Position numbers and translations under genes: made by a program
In this document: positions 26,213 to 35,103 of the stretch, piece after piece
Numbering within the stretch: the first letter of the stretch is position 1
Layout of the letters: the number at the start of each line of letters is the position of its first letter
Assembly (NCBI GenBank): GCA_963648205.1
Contig: CAVJCT010000044.1
Span: 41,929 to 105,928 of the forward strand
Length of the DNA: 64,000 bases
Direction: 5' to 3'
Origin: UBA1181 sp963648205
GTDB lineage: Bacteria > Bacteroidota > Bacteroidia > Bacteroidales > Paludibacteraceae
Notes under the pieces: model-generated
Databases searched by the model: none
The model's input: the letters and a program-made list of their open reading frames with translations, nothing else
What the model was told of the DNA's origin: nothing

Positions 26213-26656
26213 ATGTCTGTTAACAAAGTCATTTTAGTTGGCAACGTGGGTAAAGACCCAGAAGTGAGGTACGTCGATAAGGATGTGCCAGTAGCAAATT
26301 TCACTTTGGCAACAAGTGAAAGAGGATTTAAACGTCAGGATGGTTCGGAAGTGGCAGAACGCACGGAATGGCACAATATCGTCGTATGGCGAGGTTTGGC
26401 TAAGGTCGTCGAGTCGTATGTTCGCAAGGGAACGCAAGTCTATGTCGAGGGCAAGTTGCGCACTCGCTCGTGGACAGACCAAAACAACATCACGCGCTAC
26501 ATCACCGAGGTGGTGGCAGACCAGTTGCAGTTGTTAGGCAAGAAGCCAGAGGGCGGTGTCGCTCCGTTGGCTGCTCCGCAAGAGTCGAACAGCAACAACG
26601 CTCCATTACCATCCGCTCCTCCAGTGGAAGAAACGGTGGACGATTTGCCTTTCTAA
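26213..26656 (+). CDS. ssb: Single-stranded DNA-binding protein
   Basis: Coats single-stranded DNA in replication, repair and recombination. An OB-fold at about residues 1-110 begins MSVNKVILVGNVGKDPEVRY and contains the typical TEWHNIVVWRGLAKVVESYV. A disordered Asn/Pro-rich linker leads to the acidic C-terminal tip ending VDDLPF, the contact site for partner proteins. The length of 147 is normal. Confidence 0.97.
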   Translation: MSVNKVILVGNVGKDPEVRYVDKDVPVANFTLATSERGFKRQDGSEVAERTEWHNIVVWRGLAKVVESYVRKGTQVYVEGKLRTRSWTDQNNITRYITEVVADQLQLLGKKPEGGVAPLAAPQESNSNNAPLPSAPPVEETVDDLPF

Positions 26657-26686
26657 AAAGTGCAATCTTTTGTTTAAATAATTTGC

Positions 26687-26694
26687 TATATTTG
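26687..26694 (+). promoter_or_regulatory. -7 box for gldE
   Basis: Perfect TATATTTG immediately before the ssb terminator stem, so transcription of gldE would begin inside the left arm of that stem. Confidence 0.5.
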
Positions 26695-26719
26695 CAAGGA
26701 CGGAAAAATTCCGTCCTTG
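26695..26719 (+). terminator. Terminator after ssb
   Basis: Perfect 11-bp stem CAAGGACGGAA / TTCCGTCCTTG around an AAA loop, followed by TCTGTTT. Confidence 0.75.
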
Positions 26720-26743
26720 TCTGTTTAACAAAATTATTATCAC

Positions 26744-28096
26744 TTGGATATCCCGTTATTAGACCGTGTGTGTCAATTTTTTAGTGCCAATAGCACTGAG
26801 AGTACTGAAATGTATGTGATCTTAGGCGTTCTTGCCATCTTCACAGTTATTTCTTTCATCTTTTTATCGTACATCGCCTTTTTCGAGGCAGAGTTTTTTT
26901 CACTGTCAGCCAGTGAGATGGCAGAGGTGAAAATATCCAGCGATCCGAAATTCAATCGGCTTAAATCGTTGTCTGAAGATCCTTTAAAAACATTGGGTAG
27001 CGTCATCGTGGCTCGTTATAGCACGATCGCCTTTTCGCTGGTCATCGGCGTTTTCATCATCAGCACGCTCTTAGAGCTGACGGGCATCGGCAGGGGCTTG
27101 ATTTGCTTCATCTCGCTGATTGTCATGGTCAGTTTCCTTTTCATCTTCACGGAGTTCATTCCTGAAAAGATGGTGAAGAAGGAAAATCCGTTTACTATCT
27201 GCCGTGGGGCGACGATCGTGGCTGGCTTCGGTTGGGTCTTCCGTCCGTTTGTCAACAGGATGGTGCACTCGACGGGCATTGTGGAGCGTCGGTTGGAGTC
27301 GCGCACCCAGAGAAGTGCCGCTATCGAAGATATTTCAGACTCGCTCAACCTCAATGGCGCGGATACCGACGAGAAGGAGATGCTTCGCGGTATGTTGGAG
27401 TTTGGTAAGACGACGGTCGACGAGATCATGCAGCCTCGTGTCGACATTGTGGACATCGACTATGAAAGTGATTTTGAGACGGTGCTGAAAATCATTCGCG
27501 AATCAGAATATTCACGTTTGCCTGTCTACTGCGACTCTATCGACTATGTCAAGGGAATCCTCTACATCAAGGATTTCTTGCAATATACCGACCAAGGAAA
27601 GGAGTTCAAGTGGCAGGAGCATATCCGCGAGCCTTACTTTGTGCCTGAGCATAAGAAGATTGACGACCTCTTCAAGGAGTTTCAGAAGAAACACATCCAC
27701 ATGGCTATCGTCGTGGACGAGTTTGGTGGAACGGCAGGAATCGTTACGATGGAAGACATCATCGAGGTGATCGTTGGTGATATCTGCGACGAACACGACG
27801 AGGAGGAGACGCAGGTAACACAGTTGACCAACCAGTCGTATTTGTTGGATGGAAAATTGCTGTTGTCTGATTTCTATCGCATCGAAGATGTTGATAAAGA
27901 GATATTTGAGCCTATCGAAGGAGATGCCGACACGTTGGCAGGTTTGATCCTGGAACTCAAAGGTTACATTCCGGCGAAGGGCGAAACGATTGAAATCGAG
28001 AACTACCTTTTCGAGATTGTGTCGGCAGACAAACGTCGTATTCGTGAGGTGATTCTGACTATCAAAGAGGAAGAAAAGAAAAAGACAGAGGAGTAA
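26744..28096 (+). CDS. gldE: GldE: CNNM/DUF21-CBS-CorC membrane protein
   Basis: A membrane protein of the HlyC/CorC (CNNM) family which in Bacteroidetes, next to gldD, is called GldE and is linked to gliding/type IX secretion. Hydrophobic segments of a DUF21 domain occupy about residues 22-170, a CBS pair about 215-345 (IMQPRVDIVDID, then VVDEFGGTAGIVTMEDIIE), and a CorC_HlyC domain about 365-440. The start shown is a TTG; ATG at 26810 (MYVILGVLA) is a shorter alternative, but would leave little before the first helix. gldD follows after 5 bases. Confidence 0.85.
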   Translation: MDIPLLDRVCQFFSANSTESTEMYVILGVLAIFTVISFIFLSYIAFFEAEFFSLSASEMAEVKISSDPKFNRLKSLSEDPLKTLGSVIVARYSTIAFSLVIGVFIISTLLELTGIGRGLICFISLIVMVSFLFIFTEFIPEKMVKKENPFTICRGATIVAGFGWVFRPFVNRMVHSTGIVERRLESRTQRSAAIEDISDSLNLNGADTDEKEMLRGMLEFGKTTVDEIMQPRVDIVDIDYESDFETVLKIIRESEYSRLPVYCDSIDYVKGILYIKDFLQYTDQGKEFKWQEHIREPYFVPEHKKIDDLFKEFQKKHIHMAIVVDEFGGTAGIVTMEDIIEVIVGDICDEHDEEETQVTQLTNQSYLLDGKLLLSDFYRIEDVDKEIFEPIEGDADTLAGLILELKGYIPAKGETIEIENYLFEIVSADKRRIREVILTIKEEEKKKTEE

Positions 28097-28101
28097 ATGA
28101 T

Positions 28102-28689
28102 ATGAAAGGTGTGAAAATGTTGAGTCGTTGGTTGATGGCTGTTGGAATGGCTGCCGTCGTTGCTGCATGTAGCGATAGCGTACCGAAACCGCGTGGTTAT
28201 TTCCGTATCGAATTGCCCGAGAAGACATACACGACGTATAGCCACGAGCAGTTCCCTTGTCAGTTCGACTATGCCGAGAACGTGTCGAATGTGCAGTTGA
28301 GCGGTTCAAATCAAGACTCAGCATGGATCAACATCGTCTATCCCAACTACAAGGCCAAGATTTATTGCACCTATCGCACGTTGGATGGCAATTTCCAACA
28401 ACTTTCGGAGGATTCTCGCAATCTGGTCTACAAGCCCCACACTGTGAAAGCCGACGCCATCACCGAGCAGGTTTACCTCAACGACGAGCATAAGGTTTAC
28501 GGCGTTTTATATGAATTGAAAGGCAATACCGCATCCAATATTCAGTTTGTAATGTCGGATAGCACGAAGCATTTCTTGCGAGGTGCGCTCTATTTCAATG
28601 TTAATCCAAATAAAGACTCGCTCTCGCCTGTCGTCGATTATATTCGGGAAGACATCATTCGCCTTGTCGAATCATTAGAATGGAAATAA
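28102..28689 (+). CDS. gldD: GldD gliding/T9SS lipoprotein
   Basis: A lipoprotein of the GldD family. A signal peptide with lipobox ends at Cys23 (VVAAC). The mature protein starts SDSVPKPRGYFRIELPEK, the family hallmark. It is required for gliding or type IX secretion in characterised relatives, probably in the periplasm or outer membrane assembly. It is tightly packed between gldE and gldG (5 and 3 bases). Confidence 0.9.
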   Translation: MKGVKMLSRWLMAVGMAAVVAACSDSVPKPRGYFRIELPEKTYTTYSHEQFPCQFDYAENVSNVQLSGSNQDSAWINIVYPNYKAKIYCTYRTLDGNFQQLSEDSRNLVYKPHTVKADAITEQVYLNDEHKVYGVLYELKGNTASNIQFVMSDSTKHFLRGALYFNVNPNKDSLSPVVDYIREDIIRLVESLEWK

Positions 28690-28692
28690 AAA

Positions 28693-30396
28693 ATGAAAAT
28701 GATGAAAAGTGCGATGATAAAGAAAATCGGGAGGGTGGCTCTCTTCGTTGTGGCGATAGCCGTGGTGTGCGTGGTTTCGGAGAAGTTTTTCTTCCGTTTA
28801 GACTTGACATCAGAGAAGAGATATACCCTATCTGACAATACCAAACGATTGTTGAAGAATTTAGACAAGGAGATTGAGGTAACCATTTATTTGGATGGCG
28901 ACCTCAATTCGGGCTTTCTTCGTCTTCGGAAAGCCACGAAGGAGTTGTTGGACGAGTTTGATGCCTACGCAGGAAAGCGTGTGAAATACCAGTTCGTTAA
29001 CCCATCGGAAGGCGCAACCAACGAAGAACGTCAGAAGAAATACGAGGAGTTGGAGAAGAAGGGCATGCGTGGCATTATGGTCTACGACAAGGATGCCGAG
29101 GGAGAGTCGCGCCAGAAGGTGGTCTATCCCTGGGCAGAAATCCACTATGGCGACAAAACCCGAACTGTGAATCTACTGAAAAATATACCTAACAAATCAG
29201 GAGAAGAGAATCTGAACATCTCCATTGAGTCGTTGGAATATGAGGTAACCGACGTTCTGCGTATCTTGACTACCACCAAAGTGCCTAAAGTGGCGTTCTT
29301 GGAGGGTCATGGCGAGTTCGACGAGCCGTTTGTCTACGATTTCACGCAAACCTTGAGTTACTATTACCAAGTAGACCGAGGCGTTCTCTCGGGAACGGTT
29401 GGCGAGTTGGATGGTTATGAGGCAGTGATCATTGCCGGTCCGACGGAGAAATTTTCAGAGAAAGACAAGTATGTGTTAGACCAATATATAATGAATGGCG
29501 GTCGGGTGATGTGGTTGATTGATGGTGCGAGGATTTCGTTGGATAGTCTCTCGACCGCATCGCAGACGATTGGCGTGGAGAACGATGTCAACCTATCCGA
29601 CCAACTGTTCAAATACGGAGTGCGTGTCAATGCCGACTTGGTGCAGGACGTGCAGTGCGTTTTGATTCCCGTCAACACGGCGCGCATAGGCGACAGTCCG
29701 AAATACGAACCTATGTCGTGGTACTACTCTCCCCTCTTGCTGACGGTGCCTGTTCACCCTATCTCGAAGAATCTGGCACCTGTCAAGACGGAGTTCGTCA
29801 GTTCGCTCAATTTCGTGAACAACACCGACCAGATTCAGAAGACACCCCTGCTCGTTTCCTCTACGGGAACGCATGTGCAGACCATTCCTTCGATTGTCAG
29901 CATGGACGTTGTCAATGTGGAGCAGAACGGATATTACTTCAACCAGCATAATGTGATGGCAGGTGCGGTGTTGGAGGGTGTTTTCCCTTCCGTCTTCACC
30001 AACAGAATGGTGCCGCAGGGCGTGTTGGGCGCAACCGAGGCACGCAATGAGAGTAAACCCACGAAGATGGTGGTCGTTACCGATGGCGATGTCATTCGCA
30101 ATGAAGTGCAAGGCAGTGGAGCGAAAGCCAACGTTTTGCCTTTAGGCTATGACCGGTATATGAATCAGAAATTCGGCAATAGTGATTTCTTGTTGAATGC
30201 AGTCAACTATCTCACCGATGATGACGGATGGTTGAATTTGCGAGCCAGAGAGGTGCAGTTGAGGCTACTCAACAAGCCAGCGGTGATCGGTCAGCGGCGC
30301 TTCTGGCAGACGGTGAACATCGTGTTGCCCTTAGCATTTGTAGGGCTTTTCGGACTGATTTTCACCTTTGTCAGAAAGCGAAAATACACGAAATAG
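28693..30396 (+). CDS. gldG: GldG: ABC-associated gliding protein
   Basis: The GldG family is usually encoded next to the ABC permease gldF. An N-terminal helix (about residues 13-33) and a C-terminal helix (about 540-560) flank a large extracytoplasmic domain. FRLDLTSEKRYTLSDNTKRL is the family start signature; the middle has FLEGHGEFDEP and WLIDGARISLDSL segments. The length of 567 is normal. gldF is not between gldD and gldG and is not elsewhere in the window, so the permease must be supplied from another locus or be missing. gldG likely co-transcribes with gldE and gldD. Confidence 0.88.
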   Translation: MKMMKSAMIKKIGRVALFVVAIAVVCVVSEKFFFRLDLTSEKRYTLSDNTKRLLKNLDKEIEVTIYLDGDLNSGFLRLRKATKELLDEFDAYAGKRVKYQFVNPSEGATNEERQKKYEELEKKGMRGIMVYDKDAEGESRQKVVYPWAEIHYGDKTRTVNLLKNIPNKSGEENLNISIESLEYEVTDVLRILTTTKVPKVAFLEGHGEFDEPFVYDFTQTLSYYYQVDRGVLSGTVGELDGYEAVIIAGPTEKFSEKDKYVLDQYIMNGGRVMWLIDGARISLDSLSTASQTIGVENDVNLSDQLFKYGVRVNADLVQDVQCVLIPVNTARIGDSPKYEPMSWYYSPLLLTVPVHPISKNLAPVKTEFVSSLNFVNNTDQIQKTPLLVSSTGTHVQTIPSIVSMDVVNVEQNGYYFNQHNVMAGAVLEGVFPSVFTNRMVPQGVLGATEARNESKPTKMVVVTDGDVIRNEVQGSGAKANVLPLGYDRYMNQKFGNSDFLLNAVNYLTDDDGWLNLRAREVQLRLLNKPAVIGQRRFWQTVNIVLPLAFVGLFGLIFTFVRKRKYTK

Positions 30397-30500
30397 GAAG
30401 GAAAGCGAGTTCCCGACATTGTTAATAACTTGTTAGAAATTCGTTTTATTTCGTTGAAAACACACATTGAGAAAGAGGCGATTCAGATGAATCGTTTCAT

Positions 30501-30508
30501 TATCTTTG
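30501..30508 (+). promoter_or_regulatory. -7 box for dnaN
   Basis: Perfect TATCTTTG, 56 bases before the ATG of dnaN. Confidence 0.5.
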
Positions 30509-30564
30509 CAAGTAATGGGTGAAGAATCCCATTTAAAGAGAGATAATAAAATAAAAGTATATAT

Positions 30565-31695
30565 ATGAATTTTTCAGTATCAAGTGCCACTCTATTGACA
30601 CATTTGCAGGCAATCAGTCGTGTGATTAATTCCAAGAACACGTTGCCTATTTTGGATAATTTCTTGTTTAATTTGCACGATGGCGTGTTGACGATTACCG
30701 CTGCGGATATGGAGACTACGATGACGACGAACGTAACGTTGAACAGTTCGGAAGGTTCGGGTCTTGTGGCTTTGTCTGCAAAGATTTTGATGGACACTTT
30801 GAAAGAGTTTTCTGATGAGCCGTTGAATTTCGACATTAACGACTCTAACTATATGATGAAAATCACTTCAGTAGCCAACAATGGTAAATATGAGTTCATC
30901 GGTCAGAATGCAGACGAGTTCCCTAAGATGCGCGACTTGGACGAAGGCAGTTCACGCATTGCCATCCCAGCCAATGTCTTGAACATGGGTATCACGGCGA
31001 CAGCATTTGCAACGAGCGAGTCTGAAACACACCCTATCATGGGCGGTATCTACTTCGATATCACTACCGAGAACATCACCTTCGTGGCTACCGATGGTCG
31101 TAAGTTGGTTCGTATCAAGAGTACTGCAGCGAAGGGCGATTCAAACACTTCATTCGTGTTGCCAAAGAAGCCTATCGCACTCTTGAAGGCTATCCTTCCA
31201 AAAGAGGCTGGCGATGTTGAGGTAACATTTGATTCTAAGAATGTTTGCTTTAAAATGTCTGATTATCAGTTGGTTTGCCGTTTGATTGAGGGTAATTATC
31301 CAAATTACAACGCAGTGATTCCAACCAACAATCCGAAGAAGGCAGTGATCGAGAGAACGGCGTTGCTCAACGCACTTCGCCGTGTTGCTGTCTATGCAAG
31401 CCAGTCTACTAACCTTGTGAAAATCGACTTTGAGAACAACCAACTCACCTGCTCTGCACAAGATTTCGACTTCTCAATCTCAGCAGAGGAGAGTTTGAGT
31501 TGTAGTTACGAGGGCGAGCCAATCAAGATCGGTTTCAAGTGTTCTATCATGATTGATATGTTGAACAACTTGACCTCAGACAATGTCGCAATGGAGATGT
31601 CTGACCCAGCACGCGCAGGCTTGCTTTTGCCTTTGGAGCAGAGCGAGACAGAGGATGTTTTGATGCTCTTGATGCCAATGCAGTTGGCTGACTAA
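30565..31695 (+). CDS. dnaN: DNA polymerase III beta subunit (sliding clamp)
   Basis: Forms the ring that tethers polymerase to DNA. The three repeated clamp domains fill 376 residues, the normal length. Hallmarks are NTLPILDNFL near residue 30, MGGIYFDI, TDGRKLVRI, FVLPKKPI and the C-terminal LLMPMQL. dnaA, gyrB and recF are not next to it, so no replication origin is implied here. Confidence 0.97.
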   Translation: MNFSVSSATLLTHLQAISRVINSKNTLPILDNFLFNLHDGVLTITAADMETTMTTNVTLNSSEGSGLVALSAKILMDTLKEFSDEPLNFDINDSNYMMKITSVANNGKYEFIGQNADEFPKMRDLDEGSSRIAIPANVLNMGITATAFATSESETHPIMGGIYFDITTENITFVATDGRKLVRIKSTAAKGDSNTSFVLPKKPIALLKAILPKEAGDVEVTFDSKNVCFKMSDYQLVCRLIEGNYPNYNAVIPTNNPKKAVIERTALLNALRRVAVYASQSTNLVKIDFENNQLTCSAQDFDFSISAEESLSCSYEGEPIKIGFKCSIMIDMLNNLTSDNVAMEMSDPARAGLLLPLEQSETEDVLMLLMPMQLAD

Positions 31696-31706
31696 AAAGT
31701 ATATTT

Positions 31707-31744
31707 AAGGACAGGTTGGAGGCTTGCTTTCGACTTGTCCTTTT
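31707..31744 (+). terminator. Possible terminator after dnaN
   Basis: AAGGACA (31707-31713) pairs with TGTCCTT (31736-31742) across a 22-base loop, followed by TT. The stem is short. Confidence 0.4.
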
Positions 31745-31775
31745 CTCATTTTCAAGGACTTAAAGAGAGAAAAAG

Positions 31776-32561
31776 ATGGAGTTGAATTTGAAGAAGCCAA
31801 TCGTTTTTTTCGATTTGGAGACTACTGGACTTAATATCGTTACAGATAGAATCATTGAACTTTCGATGATCAAGGTGATGCCCAATGGAGATCAAGAGGT
31901 GAAAACCAGAAGGGTGAAGCCTGTAGATTTGGGTGGTGTTCAGATTCCGTTACCTCAGGAGGTGGTTGATTTGACGCACATCACCGATGACGATTTGAAG
32001 TTTCAGCCAACTTTCAAAGAGATTGCAAAGTCGTTGGCTAAATGGATAGAAGGCTGTGATTTAGGAGGTTATAACTCCAATCGTTTCGATGTTCCATTGT
32101 TGGCAGAGGAGTTTATCCGTGCAGGAGTGGACATTGATTTGCGCAAATGCAAATTCGTGGATGCTCAGGTCATCTTCAATAAGAAAGAGCAGAGAACACT
32201 TACCGCTGCCTACAAGTTCTATTGCGATAAAGACTTGGAAGGAGCACACGGAGCGCAGGCAGACATTATGGCAACCTACGAAGTTTTGAAGGCGCAACTC
32301 GATCGTTATCCTGATTTGAAGAATGACATTGACTTCTTGGCAGAATACTCGACCCATACGAATAATGTGGATTTCGCAGGCCGTTTTGTCTACAACGAGA
32401 AGAAAGAAGAGGTGGTCAATTTCGGAAAATACAAGGGCAGAAAATTGGCAGAAGTGTTGATGACCGACCCTGGCTATTACAACTGGATGATGCAGAGTGA
32501 TTTCACCTTGGACACGAAGCGAATGCTCACTCAAGTAAAGATAAAATACAACATTCGCTAA
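31776..32561 (+). CDS. 3'-5' exonuclease (DnaQ/ExoX type)
   Basis: A DEDDh exonuclease: FFDLETTGL supplies the first two acidic residues (about residues 11-19), GYNSNRFDVPLL the third, and HGAQADIMAT the His and last Asp. The C-terminal part, VNFGKYKGRKLAEV to the end, resembles the ExoX-like C-terminal domain. It may proofread or act in repair; it lies 80 bases after dnaN and just before trmN6. Confidence 0.85.
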   Translation: MELNLKKPIVFFDLETTGLNIVTDRIIELSMIKVMPNGDQEVKTRRVKPVDLGGVQIPLPQEVVDLTHITDDDLKFQPTFKEIAKSLAKWIEGCDLGGYNSNRFDVPLLAEEFIRAGVDIDLRKCKFVDAQVIFNKKEQRTLTAAYKFYCDKDLEGAHGAQADIMATYEVLKAQLDRYPDLKNDIDFLAEYSTHTNNVDFAGRFVYNEKKEEVVNFGKYKGRKLAEVLMTDPGYYNWMMQSDFTLDTKRMLTQVKIKYNIR

Positions 32562-32571
32562 GACGAAATTT

Positions 32572-33285
32572 ATGCCAAATCCCTATTTTCAGTTTAAGCA
32601 ATTCACTGTGTATCAGGATAATTGCGCAATGAAAGTAGGGACAGATGGCGTTCTTTTAGGGGCGTGGGCAAACGTCGAGGAGGCGCAACGTATTTTAGAC
32701 ATTGGGGCGGGTACGGGACTACTCTCATTGATGGTTGCTCAGCGTTCGAAAGCACAGATTTTAGGGATTGAGATTGACGAGGCGGCGGCTCAGCAGGCGA
32801 TGGAAAATGTTGAGCGAAGCGATTGGGGAGAGAGGATTCAAATCAAGAATTTGTCGTTGCAGAATTTTGTCTTGCAGACCGATGATCGGTTTGATTTCAT
32901 TCTCAGCAACCCACCCTATTTCAATGAATCGCTGAAGGCGGCGAGTAGTGAACGCACGATGGCGCGCCATACCGACACGCTCTCGTACGAAGTGCTGTTG
33001 AAGTCGGTTACCGCATTGCTGACAGAGGAGGGCCGTTTTGCCGTTGTTCTCCCCTACTCCGAGAAGGAGCGTTTCCTTTTGTTGGCAGCCTCGCAAGGTT
33101 TGTTTGCACAACAGATTGTTGAGATTTACCCAACTCCCCAATCAACGCCCAAGCGATTTTTGGCAGAGTTTTCAAAGCAGAAAACAGAATGTGAGCTCTC
33201 AAGGTTGGTTATCGAGAGTGCGGGTCGCCACCAATATTCCGAAGAGTATGTGGAGTTGACGAGGGAGTATTATTTGAAAATGTAA
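32572..33285 (+). CDS. trmN6: tRNA1(Val) (adenine(37)-N6)-methyltransferase
   Basis: Methylates A37 of tRNA-Val. FKQFTVYQDNCAMKVGTDG is the typical TrmN6 N-terminus, ILDIGAGTGLLSLM binds S-adenosylmethionine and ILSNPPYF is the catalytic motif. The length of 237 fits. It ends 3 bases before the stop of the convergent ATPase gene. Confidence 0.92.
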   Translation: MPNPYFQFKQFTVYQDNCAMKVGTDGVLLGAWANVEEAQRILDIGAGTGLLSLMVAQRSKAQILGIEIDEAAAQQAMENVERSDWGERIQIKNLSLQNFVLQTDDRFDFILSNPPYFNESLKAASSERTMARHTDTLSYEVLLKSVTALLTEEGRFAVVLPYSEKERFLLLAASQGLFAQQIVEIYPTPQSTPKRFLAEFSKQKTECELSRLVIESAGRHQYSEEYVELTREYYLKM

Positions 33286-33288
33286 CGT

Positions 33289-34416
33289 TTATATTACCCA
33301 CTCCATCCAGCTTTCGGGGGTGATGATGGCTTTGTCTTTCACTGAGTAGGAAGTTTCGAAGATTTCTGGGAATTTGGCGTTGGCTCGTTTAGGATTCCAT
33401 TTCATTTCGAAAAGGGTAAATTCACCATTGCACTCTTCTATATAGTCGATTTCTTGTTGTTTAGAGGTGCGCCAAAAGTAGCTGTTGACATACCTTCCTG
33501 CGTAGTGGTTTGCTTTCAAGCGTTCACTAATGAAGAAATTCTCCCATAAAGCGCCAACATCTTGTCTAAGAGATATTGGTGCGAAATTATTAAGAATCGC
33601 ATTGCGAATACCATTGTCGTAGAAGTAAACCTTTTTGCTGAGTTTCAGTTCGGTTCTTAGGTTTCGGTTAAAACCATTCAATCGAAATATGACGTAACAT
33701 TTTTCTAATAAATCAATGTATTTCTCTACGGTTTTGTTGTCTGTTCCGATTGTCTGCGCAAGTTCGTTGTACGAAACTTCGCTCGTAACTTGAAGTGCCA
33801 ACGAGATGAGCAGTTTGTTTAACAAGGCAGGTTTCCGAATGCTCTCTAATGAGAGTAAATCCTTATAAAGATAACTCTCAGCAAGATTATGAAGAAGTTC
33901 GACGGCGTTGCCGTTACTTTTATACACGTCGGGATATGAGCCGTAGATAAGTCGGTTTTCAAAAGACTGTTTTACTGCCAATAAACCTTCTGATTTCAAA
34001 ATCTCAGCGGTAGAAAGTGGAAATAGATGATACTCAAATTTTCTACCTGTAAGCGGTTCGTTTAATTTGTTTTGTAGGTCGAAAGAGGAAGAGCCAGTGG
34101 CTAACAATTGCACGTTGGGGAAATTATCTACAATGCGTTTTAGAATCATTCCAATGTCGTTCACCCTTTGAGCCTCGTCGATCAAGACAACTTGATTGTC
34201 TCCGATGAGTAGTTTCAGTTCTTGCATGTTTGTTTGTGAGAGTAGTTCTCTCACTTCAGGGTCATCACAATTCAGTTGCAAAGTCGGTTTGTTGAGTTTG
34301 TCCACGATCATTTTGAACAGTGTACTCTTTCCCACCTGCCTTGCTCCTATAAGGATGATCGCTTTCCCTGTGAACATCCTGCTTTCTATCACCTCTTGTA
34401 GTTGTCGTTGTATCAT
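33289..34416 (-). CDS. AAA ATPase with DUF4143 domain
   Basis: Walker A GARQVGKS at about residues 24-31, Walker B VVLIDEAQRV, sensor-like LLATGSSSFDL. The DUF4143 region has KKVYFYDNGIRNAILNNF. The C-terminal nuclease-like core is EIDYIEE...FTLFEMKWNPKR. The gene is squeezed against trmN6 (3 bases between the stop codons). Its promoter (-7 box 34442-34449) is adjoined by two tandem palindromes at 34463-34527. Role unknown. Confidence 0.85.
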   Translation of the reverse strand: MIQRQLQEVIESRMFTGKAIILIGARQVGKSTLFKMIVDKLNKPTLQLNCDDPEVRELLSQTNMQELKLLIGDNQVVLIDEAQRVNDIGMILKRIVDNFPNVQLLATGSSSFDLQNKLNEPLTGRKFEYHLFPLSTAEILKSEGLLAVKQSFENRLIYGSYPDVYKSNGNAVELLHNLAESYLYKDLLSLESIRKPALLNKLLISLALQVTSEVSYNELAQTIGTDNKTVEKYIDLLEKCYVIFRLNGFNRNLRTELKLSKKVYFYDNGIRNAILNNFAPISLRQDVGALWENFFISERLKANHYAGRYVNSYFWRTSKQQEIDYIEECNGEFTLFEMKWNPKRANAKFPEIFETSYSVKDKAIITPESWMEWVI

Positions 34417-34441
34417 TTTTTATAGTATATCTGAACGACTA

Positions 34442-34449
34442 CAAACTTA
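34442..34449 (-). promoter_or_regulatory. -7 box for the DUF4143 gene at 33289-34416
   Basis: On the - strand TAAGTTTG, an exact TAnnTTTG match 25 bases before the ATG. Confidence 0.55.
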
Positions 34450-34458
34450 GCGATTTTT

Positions 34459-34531
34459 CCCCTAATCCCAAAATTACCCGGTATTTTTGGGATTACAATC
34501 CTAAAATTACCTGGTTATTTTGGGATTAGGG
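34459..34531. repeat. Tandem pair of ~31-bp palindromes over the -33 region
   Basis: Palindrome 1 (34463-34495) has arms AATCCCAAAATTACC and GGTATTTTTGGGATT (one mismatch). Palindrome 2 (34497-34527) has arms AATCCTAAAATTACC and GGTTATTTTGGGATT (two mismatches). The outermost arms also pair with each other (CCCTAATCCC with GGGATTAGGG). They start 9 bases upstream of the -7 box, the place for an operator. Confidence 0.85.
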
Positions 34532-34552
34532 CTTTTATGGAGGATTTCACTC

Positions 34553-35014
34553 CTACCAGGTTTTGAAAGGTTTGGTTGCCAGATTGGCGTTGGTGTATCG
34601 TTTGTCTGCCGAGACTTCTTCGCCGATCCAGGAGGGTTTATCGAAGGGTTGGTCTTCACTTTTCAGTTCGATTTCGGCAACGACTAAGCCTTCATTATCG
34701 CCTAAGAACTCGTCGACCTCCCACACGTTGCCAGCGTAAGGAATCTTGTAGCGGTATTTCTCGACGGCGTTGGTTTTGGCGATGGTGAACAGTTTTTCGG
34801 CATCCTCCATCGGAATGTCATATTCAAACTCCATACGCGAGATGTTGTGGGCTTTGCTCTTGATCGTTAGTTTCGCCTTGTCGCCTTCGATGCGCACACG
34901 AACGGTGTTGTCGCCTTTCTCGTTGAGATAAGCCTGTTTGTAACGCACACCGACAGCATTTTCTTTCCAAGAACTATCTTTTAGAAGATATTTACGTTCA
35001 ATTTCTATATTCAT
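34553..35014 (-). CDS. CYTH domain protein (class IV adenylate cyclase/thiamine triphosphatase fold)
   Basis: MNIEIERKYLLKD carries the ExExK signature of CYTH enzymes at the N-terminus, and the protein continues with alternating basic/acidic strands (VRVRIEGDKAKLTIKSK, EFEYDIP, LVVAEIEL). Members hydrolyse triphosphates or inorganic tripolyphosphate, or make cAMP. The 153-residue size fits the small tripolyphosphatase-like type. The start at 35014 places ExExK at residues 4-8 as in relatives; an upstream ATG at 35050 would add 12 residues. Confidence 0.85.
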   Translation of the reverse strand: MNIEIERKYLLKDSSWKENAVGVRYKQAYLNEKGDNTVRVRIEGDKAKLTIKSKAHNISRMEFEYDIPMEDAEKLFTIAKTNAVEKYRYKIPYAGNVWEVDEFLGDNEGLVVAEIELKSEDQPFDKPSWIGEEVSADKRYTNANLATKPFKTW

Positions 35015-35066
35015 TTTTTCATCTTTAATAAACAACACGAAGTTAGGCATTTCGTCTTAATTTTAG

Positions 35067-35074
35067 TAAATTTG
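35067..35074 (+). promoter_or_regulatory. -7 box for the membrane protein at 35104
   Basis: Perfect TAAATTTG, 29 bases before the ATG. Confidence 0.5.
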
Positions 35075-35103
35075 CCAACCAAACTAATTTGTATCTTAAT
35101 AAT

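Noticed and set aside
30397..30564. Replication origin next to dnaN
   Set aside because: dnaA is absent and I see no cluster of DnaA boxes in the upstream gap.
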